Below are positions 16,235-23,559 of a stretch of 33,952 bases of DNA, in pieces. The notes beneath the pieces are model-generated. The model did not search any database and had not been told where the DNA came from. It saw nothing but the letters and a program-made list of their open reading frames with translations. Numbering within the stretch: the first letter of the stretch is position 1; each line of letters opens with the position of its first letter. The DNA is from 0-14-3-00-41-53 sp041500225. Its GTDB lineage: Bacteria; Nitrospirota; Thermodesulfovibrionia; Thermodesulfovibrionales; SM23-35. The stretch is from assembly GCA_041500225.1 (NCBI GenBank), contig JBGQLV010000021.1, forward strand, positions 1 to 33,952. The letters are read 5' to 3'. A program made the position numbers and the translations under genes.

Positions 16235-19200
16235 ATGAGTATAGGTACTAATACTAAAATCTCTATGTATAAGTGGATAATTAGATTATTACCATTCACT
16301 GTTGCATCATTTTTATTAATGTATATGGTTCTGCCCCCTATCGCCTTTTCGGCCCCATTTGGTCGTTCTCATGTTGTACATTGGTGGGATGACAGAGGCC
16401 CAAATTTATGGAATGGTTCTTTTCCTTTAACATGCGATAGTTGTCACCTTGATAATACCTTACACCATGAAGATCCGGTCTTATTTAATGATGGCAAAGT
16501 CTTTTCAGAAACCAGCGCTTGCAATAGCTGCCACAGTCCCAATGGTGCATTTGACGGTGTAAATGATGCAACGTTTGGTGCGAAGGCCAACTGGGACAGC
16601 GGTGTCTACACAGGCACAAATTATGAGAACCTCCAAACAGGAAAAGAACAATGGTGCACTACATGTCATGATGATGCTGCACCAATTATCAATGGAAGAA
16701 CTGCAGATAATGTCAGCGGAAATAATATTGCTTATGGATATTTTATAAGCGGTCATGGTAAATATGATGTAACTTGTACAACTTGCCACGACCCGCAACT
16801 TGTTCATATCGATGATTATGATTGGACATATGGAACTACACTTGATTATACACAAGGATACAGATTAAAGCTTATTTATGGTAATACCCCTATGTTAATA
16901 CCAAGAAATCCAAGTACATATAATGCCAATCAATTCCGCTTATGTTATTCATGTCATGATGAAGGTGCAATTTATGATGTAAATCCTCTTTTAACAGATT
17001 TTTCTGATCTTCTTGATATTTCTCAAAATAACCTCCACCGAGAGCATCTTAATATAACAACAAAATATTGGGATTCAGACAGAAGCGGTGAGACCAGTCC
17101 AATGTATGATTCAGGTATATCATGTCCTTCATGTCACAACCCACATGGTAAAGACTATAACAACCAGGCAACTATATCTATGACCCGTCAGGATCTTGGG
17201 ATTATCCATAAAAGAGATGTAACAGGTTTATTTGGTTATTTTGAGAGCGGGGAATGGGGTAATCCAGGAGGGGATCTTAACTGCTTCAGCATGTGCCATC
17301 AGACTCCTAACAGTCCCAATTTTAAATACTATTACCATTTAGGTGCACGTCCTCCAGAAACTCCAAGATTCTGGACAAAGCTCAATTCACAAACAGATGT
17401 TACAAACCCTACATATGGTACCGGTGGTACTTTTCTTGGAGGAACTTTTACATCATATGATAGATACGGAGTAACAGAAACTGGACTTAGTATTACAAGT
17501 GGTACTCAGGGTTGCCAATTTCCTTCCAGTAATATAAATAGCAATGACGAGTATTATGGCGAAACTATTGATTTTTGGTATGTACCTAATTTCAATTTCT
17601 CTGGAAATACAACTACAAGATTCCTGTTTGACTACTACGATGATGCAAATAATTTCATCAGGATTCGAGTTGTAAACAATACTCTTGATTTTCGGATAAC
17701 AATTGCTGGCAGTAGTGCTGGTCGCATCCTGACTACCAATGGATTAACCTGGACAGCAGGTAGTGTGCATCATATCGTATGTACCTGGGGTCCATCTCAA
17801 GGAATGCGTATGTATTTGGATAGGTACGAACCTTCTTATTCTACAAGTGGCGGACTGAATTACTACGGCGGAATAAACCAAACTGCGAGTAACTTCTATA
17901 TTGGAAGACGTTATGATAGTGCTCTTCCAGCCAGTGGGATTATAGATGACTTTAAGATATACGGATATCAGTATCAGAATTTTGAAGGTGATATTACCCT
18001 ATTCAGCAAAATGGGTTCAGCCAGTGAGATAACTACACCAATAAAAGGGAGTGGAGGGAGTGAAGGAGGTAGTGTTGGTCATGCAGCCGGTCAACAGGGA
18101 AATGGTGCGCGATTTTCAGCAACAAATAATGGTGTCGTAAATTTTCCCACTACCAATCTTAATCCTGTAGAAGACACCATAGACCTTTGGTACAGCCCTT
18201 CCTTTAGTATTGAAGGCAATGCAGATTCTTTAAAACATTTGTTTTCGTATTACATTGATGATTCCAATAAAGCTTTTATCAAAGTAGATATGGATACCTT
18301 AAATTTTACTATTATAATAGGTGGTACTTCACATACCTTAAAGACTACCGGCTTGACTGATTGGGACTGGTATCATATTGTCTGCACATGGGGGCCTGAT
18401 GGAATGCATATTTATATAGATGATAAAGAGGCAAGCTATTCAGAAAATGGAGGGTTAAGCTATACAGGAGGTCTTCCTACAACTGTTATGCCAGCTAACT
18501 TTCAGATTGGCAATACCGGTGCTGGTGTCGGTAACCACTGTAGGGGTTTGATTGATGAACTGAGAGTTTATGGTTACCAGGGAAGCCCTCAATATCTTGA
18601 ATTTCTTGTTGACTGTCCTGTGGATATCCAGGTTATAGGCCCTAATGGAAGAATTGTAGATAAGTTTAGAAGTGAAATATGGGGTGCTCAATATCTTGAA
18701 CAAGACTTTAATGGTGATGGCAGTTTAGATGATAAGATAATCATTCCCCTTCATGGAACCGGTAACTATACCATTTTGGTGTTTCCTGAGCCTGGCGCAA
18801 ATCCTGAAGATACATATACCTTAAGGATTATAGATGGTGAGAATACGCTCATTTTGGCAAAAGATGTGCCTGTTGGGAACATATCCAGCCAGCACACATA
18901 TGAAATCAACGTTACTAATGATGGAATAAAGTTCCTTAAACTCCTCAGTCCTGAAAATGGGAAAGTCTTATCAGGATCTGTGCCCTTTGACTGGGAGAGT
19001 GTTGGTTACGATGGGTTCAGGGTACAATTTTCTTCAGATGTAAGTTTTAAAAGCAATAAAATATCCTACCCAAATAACAACAAATGGATATCTGAGACAC
19101 TATATACCCCAACTGACAAAGAATGGAAGAAACTTGGAAAAATAAGCCAGAAATTTGGTGCTGTATACTGGAGGGTAATTGCGATAGATGAAGAAGGTAA

Positions 19201-19240
19201 TATAGGTTCAAGTGAAACGAGAAGTTTCACGGTACGATGA
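16235..19240 (+). CDS. Multiheme c-type cytochrome fused to two LamG-like domains
   Basis: A secreted protein of about 1001 residues. Order: signal sequence (about 11-40, ending AFSA), six CxxCH heme motifs at residues about 67, 96, 141, 181, 237 and 297, a CxxxCH motif (CFSMCH) at about 350, then two concanavalin/LamG-like beta-sandwich repeats (about 380-580 and 586-782). The repeats share the phrases IDxWYxPxFxxxGN, HHIVCTWGP or YHIVCTWGP, and IDDFKIYGYQ or IDELRVYGYQ. The C-terminal 200 residues contain FNGDGSLDD (calcium-like loop) and a fibronectin-like end. Probably an extracellular electron carrier with a glycan or surface adhesion part. Starts TTG 16214, ATG 16235 and ATG 16265 are all possible; I use 16235. 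It is convergent with the DsbC-like gene. Confidence 0.88.
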   Translation: MSIGTNTKISMYKWIIRLLPFTVASFLLMYMVLPPIAFSAPFGRSHVVHWWDDRGPNLWNGSFPLTCDSCHLDNTLHHEDPVLFNDGKVFSETSACNSCHSPNGAFDGVNDATFGAKANWDSGVYTGTNYENLQTGKEQWCTTCHDDAAPIINGRTADNVSGNNIAYGYFISGHGKYDVTCTTCHDPQLVHIDDYDWTYGTTLDYTQGYRLKLIYGNTPMLIPRNPSTYNANQFRLCYSCHDEGAIYDVNPLLTDFSDLLDISQNNLHREHLNITTKYWDSDRSGETSPMYDSGISCPSCHNPHGKDYNNQATISMTRQDLGIIHKRDVTGLFGYFESGEWGNPGGDLNCFSMCHQTPNSPNFKYYYHLGARPPETPRFWTKLNSQTDVTNPTYGTGGTFLGGTFTSYDRYGVTETGLSITSGTQGCQFPSSNINSNDEYYGETIDFWYVPNFNFSGNTTTRFLFDYYDDANNFIRIRVVNNTLDFRITIAGSSAGRILTTNGLTWTAGSVHHIVCTWGPSQGMRMYLDRYEPSYSTSGGLNYYGGINQTASNFYIGRRYDSALPASGIIDDFKIYGYQYQNFEGDITLFSKMGSASEITTPIKGSGGSEGGSVGHAAGQQGNGARFSATNNGVVNFPTTNLNPVEDTIDLWYSPSFSIEGNADSLKHLFSYYIDDSNKAFIKVDMDTLNFTIIIGGTSHTLKTTGLTDWDWYHIVCTWGPDGMHIYIDDKEASYSENGGLSYTGGLPTTVMPANFQIGNTGAGVGNHCRGLIDELRVYGYQGSPQYLEFLVDCPVDIQVIGPNGRIVDKFRSEIWGAQYLEQDFNGDGSLDDKIIIPLHGTGNYTILVFPEPGANPEDTYTLRIIDGENTLILAKDVPVGNISSQHTYEINVTNDGIKFLKLLSPENGKVLSGSVPFDWESVGYDGFRVQFSSDVSFKSNKISYPNNNKWISETLYTPTDKEWKKLGKISQKFGAVYWRVIAIDEEGNIGSSETRSFTVR

Positions 19241-19296
19241 CTTAAATAATGTCAGCATTTTTTCTTAGGGGTTCCCGACCCCTTACGGTTTGTAGC

Positions 19297-19386
19297 TCAT
19301 GTACGAATACCAAGCCGTGGGAAAACTATAAACTGCAAAACCAGCCATATAACCAAAATACCTAATGCTAAAAGCCAGTCACGCAT
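19297..19386 (-). CDS. 29-residue single-span membrane microprotein
   Basis: A short frame with a strong AAGGAG site 8 bases before ATG at 19386. It encodes MRDWLLALGILVIWLVLQFI followed by VFPRLGIRT: one hydrophobic span, then a short tail with a Pro-Arg and Gly. I have the impression that similar tiny proteins occur in Geobacter-type genomes, but cannot name a family. It follows the DsbC-like selenoprotein gene by 41 bases on the same strand, so it is probably cotranscribed and may anchor or assist a redox partner. Function unknown. Confidence 0.65.
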   Translation of the reverse strand: MRDWLLALGILVIWLVLQFIVFPRLGIRT

Positions 19387-19427
19387 TTTCTTAGCTCCTT
19401 CTTTTTGTCTACTTTAGAAATAACCTC

Positions 19428-20195
19428 TCATCGTTTATCTATAATTTCCTTTAAGGCATTTGCATCTTTATATCCTGCAATTACCCTGCCATCCGGCATA
19501 ATCAAAGTAGGCGCAGCTGAGATGCCGAGTTTTTCAGCGAGTTTTATATTTTCATCAACAACGGATGTCTTACATTTCGGCTTGGGCAACTCTTTCTTCT
19601 CAAAGGCATCCTCAAGAAGGGCAAGTGATTTTTCGCAGACTATGGCTTTAGCTTTATCATATGCCCCGGTATGCACCTTTAGTGGAAACATCTTTATAAA
19701 AAAAGCAATATCTTTTCTTCCTTTTATAACCTTCTTCATCTCCTGATGAAGTTTTGCACAGAATGGTCACTCAGGGTCGTCAAAGACAATAACCTTATGT
19801 TTGGCATTTTTGTCGCCCATCACAAGGGCATCTTTTAGAGGTATCTGTGATACATTTACCTTATTAATATCTGCAAGCCGATCCTGCGAAAGATTCTTTT
19901 TCCCCTTAATATCAATTAGCGATCCTGATAATAAATATTTTTTAGAAAAATCAATATACACCAGCTCTTTCCTGCCGTTTGTCTGTAAAACTACCTCCCA
20001 CATGCTTCTAACAGGAATAGTCCTGATGGTTAGTATCTTCACGCCTGGTATAAGTTCTTTCAACAAAGCCGATGCCTCATCTTTTTTCAGGTTATGACAT
20101 TTTGAACAGTCCTGCCCTTTTGTAACAAAGGCAAACGAATTTGCTGCTGTAAAAAATATAAGAATTATAGTTAAAAGGAAAATAATCTTACGCAA
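19428..20195 (-). CDS. DsbC-like thiol-disulfide isomerase, putative selenoprotein with a CxxCH motif
   Basis: Reading through one in-frame TGA (19769-19767) gives a 255-residue DsbC/DsbG-like protein. Signal peptide (about 1-22, NSFA); a CSKCH motif at 30-34, the covalent heme c signature; an N-terminal DsbC-type domain (about 40-115: IRTIPVRSMWEVVLQTNGR, KYLLSGSLIDIKG); then a thioredoxin fold with IVFDDPE-U143-PFC146. Sec143 sits where the first cysteine of the CPFC active site belongs. The fold continues to the cis-proline loop ISAAPTLIMPDGR. Both halves are in the same frame and match the family without a gap. A 7-bp hairpin with AGGA loop follows the TGA at SECIS distance. The start is TTG at 20195 with GGAAG upstream. 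A plain nonsense mutation or read error is the alternative. Confidence 0.85.
19734..19751 (-). promoter_or_regulatory. Candidate bacterial SECIS element
   Basis: On the minus strand, CTTCATC-AGGA-GATGAAG forms a perfect 7-bp stem with a 4-base loop. The loop begins 22 bases after the TGA of the DsbC-like gene. Bacterial SECIS hairpins bound by SelB lie inside the coding region shortly after the UGA, with a G in the first two loop positions; this fits (A-G). No SelA, SelB, SelD or tRNA-Sec gene is in the window, so the machinery must be elsewhere. Confidence 0.75.
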
Positions 20196-20223
20196 TATGT
20201 GCTTCCATAAATTTGTTTATATA

Positions 20224-20453
20224 TTAACCTAACCGTTGCAAAAAAGACAGGGCAGATCCCGAAAGCTTTCGGGAAAAAACCCCGTCAAAGCGACAGGAAT
20301 TTATTGTGATATACATGACTGCAAATCTCACGGCAAGTGAATTTTGCAATAAGGCTGGCTGACCTCGTTAAAGGGCTTTGCGGTGTCGCTGGCAGGCATT
20401 TTTCAGCACATCTGCCTCCCGTATCGAAACAATTTTTGCAACATTTAGGTTAA
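20224..20453. mobile_element. MITE-like element with 22-bp terminal inverted repeats
   Basis: The left end TTAACCTAACCGTTGCAAAA and the complement of the right end TTAACCTAAATGTTGCAAAA match at 18 of 20 positions, enclosing about 230 bases with no good reading frame. Inside is a perfect 16-base palindrome (CCCGAAAGCTTTCGGG, 20258-20273) and further paired GC-rich segments. It fills most of the 365-base gap between the DsbC-like gene and the toxin-antitoxin pair. The size and ends fit a non-autonomous transposable element; a structured RNA is the other possibility. Confidence 0.65.
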
Positions 20454-20471
20454 ATTTAAAAGGGGAGGGGT

Positions 20472-20560
20472 TATAAATTTTATAAATAAGACAATGATTG
20501 TTATAAAATTCTGATAGTTTTTCGTTATAATCTGTTTATGACATTTACTTGTAGGTATTA
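20472..20560 (+). promoter_or_regulatory. Promoter/operator region of the toxin-antitoxin pair
   Basis: An AT-rich stretch with TATAAT at 20526-20531 and the word TTATAA repeated three times (near 20471, 20501 and 20525). No well-spaced -35 box is seen. Repeated short words before an AbrB-type antitoxin gene would fit autoregulation. Weak evidence. Confidence 0.3.
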
Positions 20561-20809
20561 ATGTATAGAAAGGTTTGTTCCATAGGCAATAGTCGTGGAG
20601 TATCAATTCCGGTTGATATACTCGAAAAGCTTGACCTGTCTGTTGGTTCTGAGGTAGACATTAAACTTGATGAGGCAAGCTCAAGGATAGTGATTGAGCC
20701 TGTGAGAAAAAGGAAATATCCAAAAAGCGTAGACAGGGAATTTGTATCGCAAGTAAATAACTTTATCAAAAAGTACAGTCCTGCGCTTAAAGAGCTTGCC
20801 AAGAAATGA
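20561..20809 (+). CDS. AbrB/MazE-type antitoxin
   Basis: 82 residues. The N-terminal swapped-hairpin DNA-binding domain is clear (MYRKVCSIGNSRGVSIPVDI, then LEKLDLSVGSEVDIKLDE), and the C-terminal 35 residues are charged and would bind the toxin. It probably represses its own promoter, more strongly in complex with toxin, as known for the family. The stop overlaps the Doc toxin start by 4 bases. ATG at 20561; no strong ribosome binding site is visible. Confidence 0.9.
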   Translation: MYRKVCSIGNSRGVSIPVDILEKLDLSVGSEVDIKLDEASSRIVIEPVRKRKYPKSVDREFVSQVNNFIKKYSPALKELAKK

Positions 20810-21192
20810 AACATTTAACAGCAGAACAGGTGCTTTTTATTCACAGCAAGTTGATAGATAAGACCGGTGGTTCTCACGGCATCAGGGATTTAGGACTTCT
20901 TCAATCCGGCGTCTTAAGAGCCAAGACAACCTTTGGTGGCAAAGAATTTTATCCTGATGTTTTTCATAAGGCTGCTGCTGCTCTTCTTATTGAATCCCTT
21001 ATTAAGAACCGACCCTTTATTGACGGAAATAAGCGAACTGCTATAACATCTGCAGGTATTTTTCTTAAAAGAAACGGCTACGCTCTAAAAACCACACAGA
21101 AAGAACTTGAACAATTCACTCTCAATATTGCTAATGGTAAAGTTTCTACGCTTGATGCCGTGAAGTGGTTTAAAAGACATTCATCTAAGTGA
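20806..21192 (+). CDS. Doc-family (Fic fold) toxin with altered catalytic motif
   Basis: 128 residues, normal Doc length. The opening HLTAEQVLFIHSKLIDKTGG and the motif RPFIDGNKRTA (69-79) place it in the death-on-curing family, whose model member phosphorylates elongation factor Tu. In the canonical motif the first position is His (HxFxDxNKR); here it is Arg69 (codon CGA), while Phe71, Asp73, Asn75, Lys76 and Arg77 are kept. The residue is needed for catalysis in Doc, so the toxin may be inactive, altered, or tolerated because inactivated. It is coupled by a 4-base overlap with the AbrB-type antitoxin rather than a Phd-type one. Confidence 0.9.
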   Translation: MKHLTAEQVLFIHSKLIDKTGGSHGIRDLGLLQSGVLRAKTTFGGKEFYPDVFHKAAAALLIESLIKNRPFIDGNKRTAITSAGIFLKRNGYALKTTQKELEQFTLNIANGKVSTLDAVKWFKRHSSK

Positions 21193-21245
21193 TGAATAAG
21201 CTATAGATATCTTTTTCCTCCTGGATATTGCTTTGTACTAACCTG

Positions 21246-21950
21246 TCAGGGTTTTGCACCTTCCTTAATTGAGAGCAGTTCGACATCAAAAATCAAAGCT
21301 GCATTTGGTCCGATATCACGCCCGGCCCCACGTTCTCCGTAGGCAAGATTAGAGGGAGTAAACAACTGCCACTTTGAACCAACCTTCATCAGTTGCAAGG
21401 CTTCGGTCCAACCAGCAATTACACCTTTTACCGGAAAGGTTGCCGGTTGTTCTCGGCGGTAAGAGCTGTCAAACTCGGTTCCATCAATTAAGGTACCGCG
21501 ATAATTTGTAGTTACCGTATCGGTTAACTTGGGCGTCTCGCCAGTGCCTTCCTTGATTACCTTGTATTGCAAACCGCTCGGCAAGGTTATTACACCTTCC
21601 TTTTTCTTGTTCTCAGCAAGGAATGCCTCCCCTTCTTTCTTGTTTTTCTCACCGAGTTCCTTTAAACGCTCGGACTGTTTAGAAGCCATTTCCTTCTGAA
21701 AAGCCATCAAGGTATCGTTAACTTCTTGCTCGGTCATTAATGCCTTGCCGCCAGAAAATGCATCCTTGATTCCAGATACAAGAGCATCTGGATTAACATC
21801 AATCGCTTGTTTTTTTAGATTGTTACCAATATTCATTCCTATACTGTAACTGACCTTGTCCTTCTGATCTTTTAGTACCGGCTTTTCCTCCGCACTAACC
21901 TGACTTACTAATAGCACAAAACCTAAAACTGCTATCAATTGTAATTTCAT
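21246..21950 (-). CDS. FKBP-type peptidyl-prolyl isomerase, Mip-like, periplasmic
   Basis: 234 residues. Signal peptide (about 1-20, SQVSA-EE); an N-terminal dimerisation domain (KVSYSIGMNIGNNLKKQ, about 33-50) and a long charged helix (about 85-118); the FKBP domain from about 120 with LPSGLQYKVIKEGTG, VTTNYRGTLIDGTEFDSSY, VIAGWTEALQLMKVGSKWQL, and the end GPNAALIFDVELLSI. Residues of the FK506-type pocket (Tyr, Phe, Asp, Trp) are present. It catalyses prolyl isomerisation and acts as a chaperone for exported proteins. AAAGGA lies 7 bases before ATG at 21950. It is on its own, with no obvious operon. Confidence 0.95.
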   Translation of the reverse strand: MKLQLIAVLGFVLLVSQVSAEEKPVLKDQKDKVSYSIGMNIGNNLKKQAIDVNPDALVSGIKDAFSGGKALMTEQEVNDTLMAFQKEMASKQSERLKELGEKNKKEGEAFLAENKKKEGVITLPSGLQYKVIKEGTGETPKLTDTVTTNYRGTLIDGTEFDSSYRREQPATFPVKGVIAGWTEALQLMKVGSKWQLFTPSNLAYGERGAGRDIGPNAALIFDVELLSIKEGAKP

Positions 21951-22077
21951 TTAACATCCTTTCTTCAAAAAATTATTTTTACTCCCTCTGCAAAAAAGAT
22001 CTTTTTGCAGCCTGAACAAATTGACTTATTATAAGCTCATTTTGTAAGATTGTCCATTATGCTGACTTTAATTTTGT

Positions 22078-22083
22078 TATAAT
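22078..22083 (+). promoter_or_regulatory. -10-like TATAAT before the flavoprotein remnant
   Basis: A perfect TATAAT 27 bases before the ribosome binding site of the gene fragment at 22111. A well-spaced -35 box is not apparent. Together with the intact Shine-Dalgarno it suggests that the 5' control region of the lost gene survives. Confidence 0.35.
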
Positions 22084-22110
22084 CATACTATATCGTAAAG
22101 GAGATTAAAA

Positions 22111-22164
22111 ATGAAGGTTATAGCTTTTAACGGGAGTCCGAGAGAAAAATCAATCAATCCCTAA
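22111..22164 (+). pseudogene. 5' remnant of an NADPH-dependent FMN reductase / Fe-S flavoprotein gene
   Basis: AAAGGAG, 7 bases, then ATG and the codons for MKVIAFNGSPREKSINP before a stop. The first 13 residues are the classical start of flavodoxin-fold FMN reductases (beta strand plus the phosphate-binding loop NGSPR). The match ends where the frame runs into the 3' end of hemW, whose stop is at 22152-22150, so the rest of the gene was lost by deletion or rearrangement. It is not expected to give a working protein. Confidence 0.6.
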
Positions 22165-23349
22165 TCTTTCAAACAACTTCACTATAATTGTGTTTGATAT
22201 AACTATCCCTTTTCTTGTAAGCGCGAGATAGCCTCTATTAATCTCAAGATAACCTTCATCAATTAGTTCTTTTGATGCATCGAGAAGACTGTTATACCCC
22301 CCTATATCCCCCCTTGTTAAGTGGGGAATTGATGTGTGTATATCTCCCCTTGGCAAGGGGGGAAGGAAGGGGGGTAGTTCATTAATGTTTATCCCTTCTG
22401 TCTTTCTCAGTCCGAGAAATATGAATTCTTTAAGGGCTTCTGCAGATGTAGGCTTAGCTGATTCTATCTCAGGGATTATCCCGTTGTTTAAATCTTCTAT
22501 ATATCTGGTAATGTCTTTAGTATTGTTTGAACGTATTCCATTGATAAAAGAGTGGGCTCCTGTACCAACTCCGATATATTCCCCTCTATCCCAATAATTG
22601 AGATTGTGCATACATTTGAATCCTGGTAATGCAAAGTTGGATATCTCGTAGTGTTCATATCCACAGCTTGCAAAATAATCTATTGCGTGGTTGTACATTT
22701 CAAGGATTAGATCTTCATCAGGCATATCAATTTTATGAGATTTTATTAATTTGTAAAGCGGCGTATTTTCTTCAGGTGTAAGTTCATAAGCAGAAATATG
22801 GGTTGGTGATAATCCAACTGCCGTTGAGATAGAATTATGCCATGAGTCCATTGTCTGTCCTGGGATTCCATACATTAAATCAACTGAAAAATTATTTATG
22901 CCTTCTTTTTTAATTATCTCAATTGATCTTGAAGCATCTTCTGATGAATGAATCCTCCCAAGTGTTTTAAGTTCGTCATTATTAAATGATTGTATTCCAA
23001 TGCTAAGCCTGTTAACCCCCAGAGAAAGCACTGTATTTATTTTAGATTCATTTATTGTTCCGGGATTTGCCTCGACTGTTATTTCGGCAGAAGAGGAAAA
23101 ATTGAAATTATTTCTAAGGCAATTAAATAGTTGTCTGAAACAATCATTGGGAAGAAGAGAGGGTGTGCCGCCTCCTATATAAATTGATTTCAATGTCGTA
23201 GAGAAATCTTTTTTAAGGTAAAGTTCTTGGCGGAGAGCATCAATGTATGTCTTTGCGACTGACTCATCATATAGCACAGAAAAGAAATCGCAGTAAATGC
23301 ACTTTCTTATGCAGAACGGAATGTGGATATATAGGAAATCAGTCTTCAT
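22150..23349 (-). CDS. hemW: HemW-type radical SAM heme chaperone
   Basis: 399 residues from ATG at 23349 (a TTG two codons upstream is possible). Near the N-terminus, YIHIPFCIRKCIYCDF carries the CxxxCxxC cluster motif of the HemN/HemW group, and the IYIGGGTPSLLP and SVDLMYGIPGQTMDSW motifs follow. The CxxxCxxC without the extra HemN cysteine and the order of motifs favour HemW, which inserts heme into respiratory enzymes, over the oxygen-independent coproporphyrinogen oxidase. A proline- and glycine-rich stretch at about residues 325-352 is encoded by a palindromic repeat (22295-22376) and is foreign to the family. The C-terminal end sits on the flavoprotein fragment junction. LepA lies upstream on the same strand. 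Confidence 0.92.
   Translation of the reverse strand: MKTDFLYIHIPFCIRKCIYCDFFSVLYDESVAKTYIDALRQELYLKKDFSTTLKSIYIGGGTPSLLPNDCFRQLFNCLRNNFNFSSSAEITVEANPGTINESKINTVLSLGVNRLSIGIQSFNNDELKTLGRIHSSEDASRSIEIIKKEGINNFSVDLMYGIPGQTMDSWHNSISTAVGLSPTHISAYELTPEENTPLYKLIKSHKIDMPDEDLILEMYNHAIDYFASCGYEHYEISNFALPGFKCMHNLNYWDRGEYIGVGTGAHSFINGIRSNNTKDITRYIEDLNNGIIPEIESAKPTSAEALKEFIFLGLRKTEGININELPPFLPPLPRGDIHTSIPHLTRGDIGGYNSLLDASKELIDEGYLEINRGYLALTRKGIVISNTIIVKLFERLGID
22295..22376. repeat. Palindromic CCCCCCTT repeat inserted in frame in hemW
   Basis: Left arm TACCCCCCTATATCCCCCCT and the complement of the right arm TACCCCCCTTCCTTCCCCCC pair over about 22 bases, continuing into TTG..AAG(T)GGGGA. The 82-base element contributes an open frame to hemW, adding PPFLPPLPRGD and PHLTRGDIGG. 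The event resembles the palindromic coding repeats known in Rickettsia. CCCCCCTT-type repeats are common in intergenic DNA of some bacterial lineages. Confidence 0.75.
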
Positions 23350-23371
23350 TCGCAAATTGTAAATTTAAAAA

Positions 23372-23497
23372 GGCAGGGTATGGTGCTTGAGCGGCTTATT
23401 TTGCCGATAGTCCGAGAGTATCTATACAAATATTAATAAAGAGGCAAAATCCTCGGAGGTCGAAGACCGAGAATGAGCGAAAGCACTATGCCCTGCC
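23372..23497. repeat. Inverted-repeat element between lepA and hemW
   Basis: The left end GGCAGGGTATGGTGCTT and the complement of the right end GGCAGGGCATAGTGCTT match at 15 of 17 positions. Between them are further partial pairs (TTTTGCC / GGCAAAA, CCTCGGAGG, CCGAGAATGAGCG). Small non-autonomous repeat or structured leader of hemW; no reading frame. Confidence 0.55.
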
Positions 23498-23559
23498 ATC
23501 AAAGACCTCAGCAAGTGTAAGCTTGTCCTGCTTGTCAGAAACTAAAATGGCATCTCTAA

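Noticed and set aside
19268..19282. Hairpin GGGGT-TCCCG-ACCCC between convergent cytochrome and microprotein genes as a terminator
   Set aside because: No T run follows the stem on either strand in the right place, so I cannot support a terminator call.
19428..19739. Separate thioredoxin-like gene starting at an internal Met
   Set aside because: It is in frame with the upstream DsbC N-terminal half and lacks the active site; the TGA readthrough explains both pieces better.
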